A stretch of 64,000 nucleotides of DNA from the NCBI GenBank assembly GCA_036156195.1, contig JAYZUZ010000007.1:186001-250000 (forward strand), in the 5' to 3' direction. A model generated the notes under the pieces. The model saw only the letters and a list, made by a program, of their open reading frames with translations, did no database searches and was not told the origin of the DNA. This document shows positions 17,445-26,537 of this stretch, one piece after another. Both the position numbers and the translations under genes were made by a program. The stretch comes from Abyssibacter sp036156195 (GTDB taxonomy: Bacteria > Pseudomonadota > Gammaproteobacteria > Nevskiales > OUC007). Every line of letters starts with the position of its first letter. Positions within the stretch are counted from its first letter, which is position 1.

Positions 17445-17567
17445 CCTGACTCCCTAGATGGTCAACGTTCGCGGATTCCGCTTGCGGGATCGAGTGCGAG
17501 CGGTCCTGAATTATCCGTTCCAACAAGTGAATGTGATGTTAAAACGCCAGCCGAAGCCGGCAAACTT

Positions 17568-18887
17568 GTGTTAAGTCGCCGCCGAACGATTCTCCAACTC
17601 GCATTGCCGATCATCGGCGGGATGACATCCCAGAACATCCTGAACCTCATCGACATTGCCATGGTGGGCCGCCTCGGCGCGGCTGCATTGGCCGGTGTCG
17701 GCATGGCGGGCTTTCTGAACTTCATGGCAGTGGGCGCTATCACCGGCCTCTCGGCAGGCGTGCAGGCCACCAGCGCCCGGCGTGTCGGTGAGGGTCGCGA
17801 GGGGGAGTCTGCCGTACCGCTGAATAACGGGCTGCTCATCGCGGCAGGCATCGGCCTACCCCTGTCCATGTTGCTTTGGTTTCTGGCTCCCGGAGTTGTC
17901 TCTGCACTGCTGGACGACCCCGCAGTGGCCCGCGAAGGCACGACCTACTGGCAGGGCCGCCTGCTGGGGGTGGTCGCCATTGGTGCGAATTTCTGTTTTC
18001 GCGGTTTCTGGAGTGGCGTCGGCCAGACTCGGGTCTATCTGGGCACGCTGGTGACTACGCATGTGCTCAATGTGCCAATCAGCTATTGCCTGATCTTTGG
18101 ACAGCTCGGACTCCCGGAACTGGGGGCCTACGGCGCTGGATTGGGTACGAGCATCGCAGTCTGGATCGGCACCGGGATTTACCTGACCGTGGCCTGGCGT
18201 TTGGCGAGTGCGCGGGGGTTCTTGCATGCCCGCGGACAAACAGGCGATTTCGGCCGCCTTATCCGGCTGGCCCTGCCCAACTCCGTGCAGCAGGCACTGT
18301 TTGCCGCCGGGTTTGCCGTGCTGTTCTGGATGATCGGGCAAGTGGGCATGGACGAGCTGGCCGTAGCGACCGTCCTGATCAACATCATGCTGGTGGCCAT
18401 TCTTCCCGCCATCGGCTTCGGCCTGGCCGCGGGCACGCTTTCCGGTCAGGCGCTGGGCCGGCGTGATGCGGATGACGCCCGGCGCTGGGCCTGGGAAGTC
18501 GCCCGCATCGGCGGGTTCTGGCTGGGCTTGCTGGGCCTGCCCATGCTGCTGGTACCCGGCCAACTGCTGGCCCAGTTCCTGGATGAGACGGTATTGGTCG
18601 AACTGGGGCGGATTCCCCTGCAGTTATTCGCCGTCGGGCTGGTCATCGACGGCGTCGGCATTATTCTGATGCAGGCACTGCTGGGCGTCGGCGCAAGCCG
18701 GAGCGTGATGCTGGTTGCAGTGGGCCTGCAATGGATGCTGTTTCTGCCGGTGGTTTACCTGCTGGGGCCTGTGCTGCAAACCGGACTCATCGCCATCTGG
18801 TTAGCGATGTTTGCCTGGCGCGGCCTGCAAACCGGACTGTTTGCATATTTATGGCAACGCGGGCGCTGGCGCCACGCACGGGTCTAG
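17568..18887 (+). CDS. MATE family multidrug efflux transporter
   Basis: The 439-residue protein has about twelve hydrophobic segments and the MATE pattern. This includes LALPIIGGMTSQNILNLIDIAMVGRLG at the first helix, LQATSARRVGEG-like QATSARR in the cytoplasmic loop, and the internally repeated second half beginning LIRLALPNSVQQALFA. MATE proteins exchange cations for drugs or metabolites across the inner membrane. The GTG start at 17568 has no strong ribosome-binding site but is the first position from which the conserved N-terminus is complete. The gene overlaps the convergent response-regulator gene by 4 bases. Confidence 0.93.
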   Translation: MLSRRRTILQLALPIIGGMTSQNILNLIDIAMVGRLGAAALAGVGMAGFLNFMAVGAITGLSAGVQATSARRVGEGREGESAVPLNNGLLIAAGIGLPLSMLLWFLAPGVVSALLDDPAVAREGTTYWQGRLLGVVAIGANFCFRGFWSGVGQTRVYLGTLVTTHVLNVPISYCLIFGQLGLPELGAYGAGLGTSIAVWIGTGIYLTVAWRLASARGFLHARGQTGDFGRLIRLALPNSVQQALFAAGFAVLFWMIGQVGMDELAVATVLINIMLVAILPAIGFGLAAGTLSGQALGRRDADDARRWAWEVARIGGFWLGLLGLPMLLVPGQLLAQFLDETVLVELGRIPLQLFAVGLVIDGVGIILMQALLGVGASRSVMLVAVGLQWMLFLPVVYLLGPVLQTGLIAIWLAMFAWRGLQTGLFAYLWQRGRWRHARV

Positions 18888-20254
18888 ACAGCGAGGATGT
18901 GCAGCCCGTGGCCCGTTTCCGCTTGCTGAGCCGCCGCCAACGCGCGGCCAGCCAGGTCCATGAACTCCGAGACGCTACCGATATCGCTGGGGCAGCCAAT
19001 GGCAATGCCGGCCGCGACATGGGGCGGATGGATGGCCGTCTCGGCATCCGTGGAGCACGCGCCGCGAATCACCATCCGCAGGCGGTCTGCCAGTTTGCGG
19101 GCGACGAGCTCATCGCCCCCGGTGGCGATGACAGCAAAGCTGTCCTGATCCAGCCGGCCCACAAGTTCGTTGGAGCGTCGCACGTTGCCGAGTAGCGCCT
19201 GACCGATCTGGCGCAACATGAGACTGCGCGTCTCCTGTGTGTAGTGGGCTGGCCATTCAATCGCGAGCACGGTGAGCGCGAGGGCCGTGTCGTCGTTCAT
19301 CGCCCAGTTCCAGCTTCGCTCCAGCTCACCAAAAAAGGCATCGCGGGATGGCAGGCCAGTCTCCGTATCCGGGTCACGCAGACGGATGACTTCGCGCTCA
19401 AGACAACGCTCGCGGGAGACCTCGCGCCCGACACAAATCATGTACTGGCGTGGTCCATGGGTGACACGCCGCGCGCGGATCTCGATCGGCATGCGGCGGC
19501 CGGGGCCATTAAAGACTTCCAGCTCGACCGTGGCCTGACCGTAGTATTCGATGGATGCCCGCAGCCGCTGCCAGCCCGTTGGTCCGGCGGCGAAAATGCG
19601 CTCCGCGCTCAGCTGACCACCGTGGACTTCCGAACGATCCGTCCCACTGATCCGCCGGACTTCGGCATTGGCCTCGACGACCACGCCGGTGCTGAGATCG
19701 ATGACGAACAGGTAATCCCGGCACTCATCGGCGAGCGCAAAGAAGAGTTCCAGCCGTTGGGAATGCTCGGCCATTTGCTGGCGAACTCGCGCGGTGCCAA
19801 TGGCCGCATGAATCGCCAGCGACAGCCGGGCTGTGTCCATGTCGTCTTTGGGCAGTACGTCGTGCGCACCCAAGCGGATGGCGTCCCTAGACAGGGAAAC
19901 ATCCATCACACCCGACACCAGAATCAGGCCGACCGGCTCGATGTTGGCGAGCATGTTCAGCAGGTCCAGCCCCGTCATGTCGGGAAGCACATGGTCGATC
20001 AGCATGCAGGCCACACGATGGGTCCGCAGCATCTCGACCGCATCCTGCGCGGTCTCTGCCTCAACCATCTTGAGCCCAACGGTGGCGCCATCGGCCAGCA
20101 GCCGCCGAATCAACAGGCGATCACTGGCATCGTCGTCCACCACCAGAAGCTGGTCACGCACGGGATCACCGCCCGCGCTCATTCGCTCGCGGGGATTGCG
20201 GCCCAGCCGCTTGCGCAGCGAGTCGCTGGCCTTGGATGCCACATGCGATTCCAT
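18884..20254 (-). CDS. Response regulator with REC, PAS and degenerate GGDEF domains
   Basis: The 456-residue protein has a receiver domain (about residues 33-155). Its acidic triad is VVDDD, its likely phosphoacceptor is Asp-87 in LIDHVLPDMTG, and its lysine is in LPKDD. A PAS-like region follows (about 165-285: LFVIDLSTGVVVEAN). The last part is a GGDEF-fold domain (DPDTETGLPSRDAFFGEL, then RLDQDSFAVI at 367-376) in which the catalytic GGDEF is replaced by DQDSF. It therefore probably does not make cyclic-di-GMP and may act as a binding or regulatory module. ATG 20254 is preferred over GTG 20269. It is a single gene with no adjacent histidine kinase. Confidence 0.85.
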   Translation of the reverse strand: MESHVASKASDSLRKRLGRNPRERMSAGGDPVRDQLLVVDDDASDRLLIRRLLADGATVGLKMVEAETAQDAVEMLRTHRVACMLIDHVLPDMTGLDLLNMLANIEPVGLILVSGVMDVSLSRDAIRLGAHDVLPKDDMDTARLSLAIHAAIGTARVRQQMAEHSQRLELFFALADECRDYLFVIDLSTGVVVEANAEVRRISGTDRSEVHGGQLSAERIFAAGPTGWQRLRASIEYYGQATVELEVFNGPGRRMPIEIRARRVTHGPRQYMICVGREVSRERCLEREVIRLRDPDTETGLPSRDAFFGELERSWNWAMNDDTALALTVLAIEWPAHYTQETRSLMLRQIGQALLGNVRRSNELVGRLDQDSFAVIATGGDELVARKLADRLRMVIRGACSTDAETAIHPPHVAAGIAIGCPSDIGSVSEFMDLAGRALAAAQQAETGHGLHILAV

Positions 20255-20367
20255 GCCGCCAGCATACACCTACGCAGGGACGCGCAGGCCAGGGAAAAAG
20301 GTGACGAGTACTTGCCGACGCAGCCCCAAACGACTCGGTCTCGGGGCCGCGTCGGCAGAAAAAGCGA

Positions 20368-21531
20368 TCAGGCAGGTGCCGCCAGACGGGTGGTCACGGC
20401 TTCGCCCAGCATGAGGCGGGCACGCAGGACGATATCGTCCATCGACGGCGAATGCGCGAACTTCTGTCGTGCCTTGGCGCGGAGTTCTTCCACGCTGGGC
20501 AGCTCCGGCAGTTCGGGCAGCTCGAACTGATGCAACGCATCCCGGCCGCGCTCGATGCGCTGGGCCAGATTGCGCTTGAACTCGTCCACGGCAATGCCGC
20601 TGCGATTCAGGCGGGCGCGCACATTCTCAGCCAGGGTGTCGGCGCAAACGCTGGCGGCCAACTGCGCGGCCACGCGGTCCTTGAGTTCGGACGAGAGTTT
20701 GCGCTCACCGGCCAGCACATGCTTCGGCGGCTGTTTCAGATCCCAGACGATGCCCACCCAGGACAGCATCTTGAGGATGTAATAGGTCGGGTCCCACTCG
20801 TACCACCGGAAGCCCTGCCGGGTGCTGGACATGAAGTAGTGGTGGTTGTTGTGCCAGCCCTCGCCCATGGTCAGGAAGGCCAGGACCGGGTTGTTGCGCG
20901 AATCGTCGCCAGTCAGATACCGCTGCTTGCCCCAGACATGACACAGGGAATTGATCGTAAAGGTCGAGTGGTAGACCAGCACCGTCGAGAAGAAGAACCC
21001 GAACCACAGGCCTGACCAGCCGAACAGCGCCAGCACGGCCAGCCCCATGATGATCGCAGGCAGAAAGCGCTGGCGATCCAGCCACACCAGTTCCGGAAAC
21101 TTGGTCAGATCCGGCACGTTGTCGTAGTTCGCTTCCTGGGCCTGGTTGTTCCAGATCCAACCCATGTGCGAGAACCAGAAACCATACTGCCGCGGGCTGT
21201 GCATGTCCTTGGGCGTATCGGAGTGACGGTGGTGGTCGCGATGCTTGGAGGCCCACCAGATCAGACCGGACTGCGCTGTGGACTGCGCCAGAAAACCGAT
21301 GATGAACTGGAACACGCGACCCGTCTTGTAGGACCGGTGCGCAAAGTAGCGGTGATAACCGGCGCCAATTGCAAAGATGCGCACCCAGTACAGGGTCACA
21401 CAGACCACGATATCGGTGGTCGAAACGCCAGTGAAGAAGGCGCCAAGCGCTGCGATGTGGACCCCGAAGAATCCGAGCATCGCGCCGATGCTAGCGGGCG
21501 TGAATTTCTTGTCGTACGTCAGTTCAGCCAT
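20368..21531 (-). CDS. Fatty-acid (acyl-CoA delta-9 type) desaturase
   Basis: The 387-residue membrane enzyme carries the three histidine boxes of acyl-CoA/acyl-lipid desaturases: HRYFAH, HRDHH and EGWHNNHHYF. It has hydrophobic pairs before the first and third boxes. These residues hold the di-iron centre that inserts a cis double bond using oxygen and electrons from a ferredoxin-type donor. A helical C-terminal extension of about 110 residues (ERKLSSELKDRVAAQ onwards) is longer than in the simplest members. It is one of two desaturases flanking prfC. Its probable electron source is the 2Fe-2S reductase encoded 3 kb away. Confidence 0.93.
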   Translation of the reverse strand: MAELTYDKKFTPASIGAMLGFFGVHIAALGAFFTGVSTTDIVVCVTLYWVRIFAIGAGYHRYFAHRSYKTGRVFQFIIGFLAQSTAQSGLIWWASKHRDHHRHSDTPKDMHSPRQYGFWFSHMGWIWNNQAQEANYDNVPDLTKFPELVWLDRQRFLPAIIMGLAVLALFGWSGLWFGFFFSTVLVYHSTFTINSLCHVWGKQRYLTGDDSRNNPVLAFLTMGEGWHNNHHYFMSSTRQGFRWYEWDPTYYILKMLSWVGIVWDLKQPPKHVLAGERKLSSELKDRVAAQLAASVCADTLAENVRARLNRSGIAVDEFKRNLAQRIERGRDALHQFELPELPELPSVEELRAKARQKFAHSPSMDDIVLRARLMLGEAVTTRLAAPA

Positions 21532-21663
21532 GAGTCTCTACGTTTGTCGTCCCGGCAGGCTTTCGTTCATCGAATGCAGCTGCCGCACACCTAAATGGGC
21601 CTGTCATGATTCAACAGGCAAGTTCGGTGCCCTGGTCCCGCAACAAGCAGGTCAAGACACGGA

Positions 21664-23277
21664 TTAAATCGTCCCGTGTTCGCGCGTCGATGCAAACCGG
21701 ATGTCGGGCCAGCGCTCTTCCGTGAGCTGCAGATTCACGCGGGAGTTGGCGAGATACACGTGGGCACCCGCATGATCTACAGCGATTCTAGCCTCGTTCT
21801 TGTTAAGAAAGTCTTTCAATTTCGATGGATCGTCGGAACTCACCCACCGAGCGGTCGCCACGGGGGCTTGATCGTACTTGCAGTTGACGCCGTACTCATC
21901 TGCCAACCGTTGACGCACAACATCAAACTGCAGCACGCCGACCGCACCCAGAATGACGTCGTTGTTGGTCTTGGGCCGGAACACCTGCGTCGCACCCTCC
22001 TCGCACAACTGGTCCAACCCCTTGTTCAACGCCTTGGCCTTGAGCGGGTCGGCCAGAACCACGCGCTGGAAGAGTTCCGGTGCGAAGTTTGGCACGCCGC
22101 TGTACACCATGGCGGTCCCTTCCGAGAAGGAGTCACCAATCGAAATGGTGCCGTGATTGTGCAAACCGATGATATCCCCGGGCCACGCTTCGCTGGCAGC
22201 ACCTCGATCCGACGCCATAAAGGTGACCGCATCGGAGATACGCACGGCTTTGCCCTGGCGCACGCTATGCAGCTGCATGCCTGGCCGGTACTGGCCTGAG
22301 CAAACGCGCATGAATGCAATGCGGTCCCGGTGGCGCGGGTCCATATTTGCCTGAATCTTGAAGACAAACCCGGTGAGCTCACCATGTGTCGGCTCGACAG
22401 ACGCTGGCGCAGCGCCCGTGACGGTTGCCTCACGCGGCAGTGGCGGGGGCGCCCAGTCTGCAAAGCCATTGAGCAGTTCGCGGACGCCGAAGTTGGAAAT
22501 GGCTGCACCGAAGAACACCGGCGTCAACTCACCGGCCCGGTACAAGTCGAGATCAAATCCATGCCCGGCTTCCTTGACCAACTCGATCTCGTCAACAAGT
22601 GTCTGGTAGATGGTCCCGAAGCGCTCGGCCATGCCATCTGCATGCAGCCCGTCCACTGTCTCGATATCGCTGATGCGCTCCTTGGGCCCGTCATAGAGAT
22701 AAAAGCGATCCTCCAGCAGGTGGTACACACCCGCGAAGTCGCGCCCCATCCCCAGGGGCCAGGTCACCGGGGCACAGGCGATCTTGAGGACATCCTCGAC
22801 TTCGTCGAGCAACTCCATGGGTTCACGACCGTCGCGGTCCAGCTTATTGATGAAGGTGATGATCGGCGTGGTCCGCATCCGGCAGACCTCCATCAGCTTG
22901 ATGGTTCGATCCTCCACGCCCTTGGCCGAGTCGATCACCATCAGCGCCGAGTCCACTGCGGTCAGCGTGCGGTAGGTGTCCTCGGAGAAGTCTTCATGCC
23001 CCGGCGTGTCGAGCAGATTCATCACGCAGTCGCGATACGGAAACTGCATGACCGAGGTGGTGATGGAGATACCACGCTCCTGCTCCATCTTCATCCAGTC
23101 TGAAGTGGCATGGCGGGCTGCCTTGCGCCCCTTGACCGTCCCAGCCAGCTGGATGGCGCCGCCAAAGAGCAAGAGCTTTTCAGTGACGGTGGTCTTGCCC
23201 GCGTCGGGGTGGGAAATAATCGCGAAGGTTCGGCGCTTCTGCGCCTCTGCACTGATCTGGGCTGGCGTGCCGGACAT
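21664..23277 (-). CDS. prfC: Peptide chain release factor 3
   Basis: The 537-residue GTPase has the translation-factor G motifs SHPDAGKTT (P-loop), DTPGHEDFSEDTYRTL (switch II) and NKLDRDGREP. An RF3-type domain II and III follow, for example FKIQANMDPRHRDRIAFMRVCSG and VGVLQFDVVRQRLADEYG. RF3 recycles RF1 and RF2 from the ribosome after termination. Length and all signature positions are standard. It lies between two desaturase genes without overlap. Confidence 0.97.
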   Translation of the reverse strand: MSGTPAQISAEAQKRRTFAIISHPDAGKTTVTEKLLLFGGAIQLAGTVKGRKAARHATSDWMKMEQERGISITTSVMQFPYRDCVMNLLDTPGHEDFSEDTYRTLTAVDSALMVIDSAKGVEDRTIKLMEVCRMRTTPIITFINKLDRDGREPMELLDEVEDVLKIACAPVTWPLGMGRDFAGVYHLLEDRFYLYDGPKERISDIETVDGLHADGMAERFGTIYQTLVDEIELVKEAGHGFDLDLYRAGELTPVFFGAAISNFGVRELLNGFADWAPPPLPREATVTGAAPASVEPTHGELTGFVFKIQANMDPRHRDRIAFMRVCSGQYRPGMQLHSVRQGKAVRISDAVTFMASDRGAASEAWPGDIIGLHNHGTISIGDSFSEGTAMVYSGVPNFAPELFQRVVLADPLKAKALNKGLDQLCEEGATQVFRPKTNNDVILGAVGVLQFDVVRQRLADEYGVNCKYDQAPVATARWVSSDDPSKLKDFLNKNEARIAVDHAGAHVYLANSRVNLQLTEERWPDIRFASTREHGTI

Positions 23278-23358
23278 GATGGCAATGACAACAAAAAGGT
23301 CAGCGATTGTAGCGGCTGGGCGGGACCGGGGTCGAAACGACCGCGCCCGATCGTGCTG

Positions 23359-24483
23359 TTATCCGGCGGCTGCGGCGCGTCGACTGGGTCGTTTACCGCC
23401 CGGAAAGGTCAGCCGCAGCAGTTTCCACAAGACACTGCCCAGTTGACGTCCGAAGCCGTGGCTGTTGTAGGCCAACCCGTATTCTCTGCACAAGGCTTCG
23501 ACCTCAGGCGCGACCCGCGCGTAGCGGTTGCTGGGCAGATCAGGGAACAGGTGATGTTCGATCTGATGGGACAGATTGCCGGTCAGAATGTGCAGCAGCC
23601 GGCCGCCCCGGATGTTGCAGGAACCGAGCATCTGCCGGACATACCAACCACCGCGCGTCTCGGTGGCAACCACCGACTTGCCGAAGTGCGACACGCCTTC
23701 CGGAAAGTGCCCGCAGAAAATCACGGCCCAGGTCCAGATGTTGCGCAGAACGTTGGCGACAAAATTGGCACCCAGCACCACGAAAAAATACGGCCCGGCC
23801 AACAGTGGCCACAGGACGTAATCCTTGAGCGCCTGGCGTCCGACCTTGGCTCCGGATTCCCGCAGAATGGCCTTCGCCTCCGCCTTGTCACGCTTGCCCT
23901 TGAGCACACGCGGAATCTCCAGATCATGCAGAGCGATGAACCACTCGAAGTACATCGCCATCACCACGATCCACAGCGGCTGCAGCAGATAAAACGGATG
24001 CCAGCGCTGATGCTCCGTCACGCGCATCATCCCGTAGCCGATATCGCGGTCCATCCCCAGCACGTTCGTCCAAGTGTGGTGCACCACGTTATGCGTGTGT
24101 TTCCACTGGCGCGCAGGACAGCCGTGATCCCACTCCCAGCTCGATGAGTGGATATCGGGGTCGTTCATCCAGTCCCACTGACCGTGGATGACGTTGTGCC
24201 CGATCTCCATGTTTTCCAGGATCTTGGACAAGGCCAGCGTCAACGTGCCGAGGCTTAGCAGTGTCCAGAACAAAGGCCAGCTCGCCAAGGCAAATGGCAA
24301 ACCCAGTAGCGCTGCAAAAATCACCAGGCGCCCGCCAATGGCCATCCATCGCTGGACCCGAATCAACCGGAGAATGTAGGCACGGTCGGCCGCCCCCAGG
24401 GAAGCCCGTTCCCGAGCCTGAATGGCGTCCAGACGGGCGCCGATGTCACGCAGGTCCGCTTCGGTGAGATGACTTGGAGTCAT
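23359..24483 (-). CDS. Membrane fatty-acid desaturase (DesA3-like)
   Basis: The 374-residue protein contains the boxes HNVIHG, HTHNVVHH and HQIEHH of the FA_desaturase family (the acyl-lipid/DesA type, not the HRYFAH type seen at 20368), plus several hydrophobic segments. The spacing of 3 bases from the stop of the upstream 2Fe-2S reductase gene makes the pair a clear operon. Mycobacterial DesA3 likewise works with an adjacent-type oxidoreductase (Rv3230c). The product probably desaturates acyl-CoA or phospholipid acyl chains at the inner membrane. The operon has a palindromic operator at 25580-25603. Confidence 0.93.
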   Translation of the reverse strand: MTPSHLTEADLRDIGARLDAIQARERASLGAADRAYILRLIRVQRWMAIGGRLVIFAALLGLPFALASWPLFWTLLSLGTLTLALSKILENMEIGHNVIHGQWDWMNDPDIHSSSWEWDHGCPARQWKHTHNVVHHTWTNVLGMDRDIGYGMMRVTEHQRWHPFYLLQPLWIVVMAMYFEWFIALHDLEIPRVLKGKRDKAEAKAILRESGAKVGRQALKDYVLWPLLAGPYFFVVLGANFVANVLRNIWTWAVIFCGHFPEGVSHFGKSVVATETRGGWYVRQMLGSCNIRGGRLLHILTGNLSHQIEHHLFPDLPSNRYARVAPEVEALCREYGLAYNSHGFGRQLGSVLWKLLRLTFPGGKRPSRRAAAAG

Positions 24484-24486
24484 GGT

Positions 24487-25575
24487 TTAAAGGTCCAAAG
24501 TGACGGGGCCGACCGCTGCACTCACGCAGGGTTGGATGCGCACACCCGGTGTAACAGTGAGCTTGCCGGTGCGCAGATCACGTACGGCTCCGGATGCCAG
24601 CACGCAGTCACAACTGTGACAAATGCCCATGCGACAGCCGTGGCGCGGGCTCAACCCGGCGGCTTCGGCCACCGCAAGCAATGAACGACCGCCCTCGGCG
24701 CGCGCGTCGCGCCCGCTGGCGGCAAAGTGCACCTGGCCGCCGTCATCCGGATCCACGTCCTGCATGGTCGGCAATCCAAAACGCTCCACATGCAGGCGAT
24801 CGGACAACCCGGCCTGCTGCCACAGCTGCTCGGCGGTGTTTAGCAGCCGCTCCGGTCCGCAGACCCAGACCTCACGCTCACGCCAATCCGGGCAGGTCTC
24901 GTCCAGAATCTCCTGATCCAGATGCCCTGCGCCCTCTGCAGTCAGGCGCAGATGCAGCCGATACCGCTGCGAGCGGGCACCCATGGAACCCAGGCGGTCA
25001 CCAAAAATCAGATCATCACGCCGGCGGGCGTAGTGCAGGTGTTGCACATCCTCGCCGGCCGCCCCTGACTCCAGCATGCCCATGATGGGAGTGATGCCGC
25101 TGCCCGCGGAAATAAACAGGCGACCCCGGTCGGCTGACCCCGCAGCCAGCGTGAAGTCACCCGCCGCCTGGCTGATCTGCACACGGGCGCCCACTGCCAG
25201 TTGATGCACCAGGTAATGCGAAACACCTTCCGGTGACTGCGCGCGGATTGTGAGTCGAATCCGGCGCCGGTCGGTCTCCGCAGAACTGATCGAGTAGCAG
25301 CGCGGCTGCCACACCCCGTCGCGATTCACATAAAGCGTGACGAACTGGCCGGCATGATGCCCCCGCCAACCACGGCCGGGCCGCAACACGATCGAGCGCG
25401 TGTGGGCGGTTTCCCGCGTGGTGGAGACCACACGGGCGTGAATGCGCTGCCCGGCCTCAGCGGCGGGCGCCAGGGCGGGTAGCAGCAAGGCGCCATAGCG
25501 GCTGGTGGTCTGCGGATAAGCGAAGGCGCGGGCCAGACGGCGAGCCCAGAACCCGTGGGAGGCAACTGCGTTCAT
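24487..25575 (-). CDS. Ferredoxin reductase with C-terminal 2Fe-2S domain (desaturase partner)
   Basis: The 362-residue protein has an FAD-binding domain (RCYSISSAE), an NAD(P)-binding domain (ISAGSGITPIMGML) and a plant-type ferredoxin domain at the C-terminus. The ferredoxin cysteines are CRMGICHSCDC plus a final PCVS. This order (FAD, NAD, 2Fe-2S) is that of electron-transfer partners of membrane desaturases and hydroxylases. It is the first gene of the operon, 3 bases ahead of the desaturase. The ATG at 25575 lies only about 7 bases downstream of the likely -10 box and has no ribosome-binding site. The mRNA may be leaderless, or translation may begin further in. Confidence 0.92.
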   Translation of the reverse strand: MNAVASHGFWARRLARAFAYPQTTSRYGALLLPALAPAAEAGQRIHARVVSTTRETAHTRSIVLRPGRGWRGHHAGQFVTLYVNRDGVWQPRCYSISSAETDRRRIRLTIRAQSPEGVSHYLVHQLAVGARVQISQAAGDFTLAAGSADRGRLFISAGSGITPIMGMLESGAAGEDVQHLHYARRRDDLIFGDRLGSMGARSQRYRLHLRLTAEGAGHLDQEILDETCPDWREREVWVCGPERLLNTAEQLWQQAGLSDRLHVERFGLPTMQDVDPDDGGQVHFAASGRDARAEGGRSLLAVAEAAGLSPRHGCRMGICHSCDCVLASGAVRDLRTGKLTVTPGVRIQPCVSAAVGPVTLDL

Positions 25576-25579
25576 GCGA

Positions 25580-25603
25580 GTGAATATACAGTTGTATATA
25601 CAC
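25580..25603 (-). promoter_or_regulatory. Palindromic operator of the reductase-desaturase operon
   Basis: On the plus strand GTGAATATAC (25580-25589) and GTATATACAC (25594-25603) form a 10-base inverted repeat with a single mismatched pair around a 4-base spacer (AGTT). It covers the space from just after the -35 box into the -10 box of the operon promoter, the classic position for a repressor of TetR or similar type. No TetR-type gene is in the window, so the regulator must be elsewhere. Confidence 0.8.
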
Positions 25604-25610
25604 TTGTCAA
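25583..25610 (-). promoter_or_regulatory. Sigma-70-type promoter of the reductase-desaturase operon
   Basis: Reading the minus strand, a perfect TTGACA (25610-25605) is followed after 16 bases by TATATT (25588-25583). The expected transcription start falls within a base or two of the ATG at 25575. The only AT-rich DNA between this gene and the LysR gene lies here. Confidence 0.75.
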
Positions 25611-25636
25611 TTTTCCGCGCCAGGCGGCTGGTCGCT

Positions 25637-26527
25637 CTACGCGGATGCCCCGAGCTGCTCGGTCAAATAAGCCAGCAAGGCCCGGACCTTGGTCGCCAGC
25701 TGTCGCCGGGAGGGATAAACGGCGTAGACCCCCAGCACGGGGAGTTGGTAAGCCGGCAGCAGCTCCACGAGCGCCCCAGCCTGTAACGCCTGATCCACCA
25801 GAAAATCCGGTTGCAACACGATGCCGCCGCCGGCGACTGCCGCGGCCACGCAGGTTTCTCCATTGTTGCTCTGCATCTGCGGTTGGACGCGGACGCGCTG
25901 CGGACCGGCATCGGACTCAAACACCCAGTCGTCACCGCCTGCCCAGTAGCTGTAGCCAATAACGCGGTGCTCGACCAGGTCACGCGGATGCTCGGGTTGT
26001 CCGTGCACGGCGAGATAGCTTGGCGCCGCACACAAACGAATGCCCGTGGTGGCCAGACGACGGGCGATCAGGCTGGACTGCTCGAGTCGACCGATGCGAA
26101 TCGCCACATCGACACCGTCTTCAATCAAATCCACGGCACGGTCGGACAGCGTGACCTCCAGGCGCAGCGCCGGATGCTGCGCCAGAAATGGCGCCCACAG
26201 GTCGGCCAGATGCCGAATGCCGTACGAAACCGGCGCATTGACCCGCAGCACACCCCGCGCAGCCTGGGCACCGGCCGTCAACGCCTCTTCGGCTGTCTCG
26301 AGGGCGTCGAGCAGTTCCCGGCAATGGCTGAGGTAGTAGCGCCCCTCTTCAGTCAGCGACAGGCGTCGCGTTGTTCGTTGCAGTAGACGCACCCCGAGAT
26401 GCGCCTCCAGCTCCGTCACATGCCGCGAGGTCGAGGCCTTGGACTGGCCCAGGCGGTCTGCGGCCGCAACAAAACTGCCGGCGTCTACGACGGCAACAAA
26501 GGTTTGCATGGCGAGGAATCGATCCAT
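25637..26527 (-). CDS. LysR family regulator (YhaJ-like position)
   Basis: The 296-residue protein starts with the LysR helix-turn-helix (FVAVVDAGSFVAAADRLGQSKASTSRHVTELE, then GVRLLQRTTRRLSLTEEG). It continues with the two-lobed effector-binding domain of the DsdC/AaeR-like class (RVNAPVSYGIRHL, IEDGVDVAIRIGRL). It is divergent from DoxX and the glutathionyl-hydroquinone reductase. In E. coli the LysR regulator YhaJ controls yqjF (DoxX), which neighbours yqjG. The same trio therefore suggests quinone or nitroaromatic stress control. The start ATG 26527 gives the conserved N-terminus; an upstream extension to 26560 is not typical. Confidence 0.9.
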   Translation of the reverse strand: MDRFLAMQTFVAVVDAGSFVAAADRLGQSKASTSRHVTELEAHLGVRLLQRTTRRLSLTEEGRYYLSHCRELLDALETAEEALTAGAQAARGVLRVNAPVSYGIRHLADLWAPFLAQHPALRLEVTLSDRAVDLIEDGVDVAIRIGRLEQSSLIARRLATTGIRLCAAPSYLAVHGQPEHPRDLVEHRVIGYSYWAGGDDWVFESDAGPQRVRVQPQMQSNNGETCVAAAVAGGGIVLQPDFLVDQALQAGALVELLPAYQLPVLGVYAVYPSRRQLATKVRALLAYLTEQLGASA

Positions 26528-26537
26528 TGTTCCGAAT

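Noticed and set aside
18884..20254. GGDEL string read as an intact GGDEF active site
   Set aside because: It lies after the beta-hairpin position where the signature belongs; the hairpin itself reads DQDSF.
19244..20530. 428-codon plus-strand frame opposite the response regulator
   Set aside because: It is a shadow of the REC-PAS-GGDEF gene and extends across the gap into the desaturase gene, which no real gene would do here.
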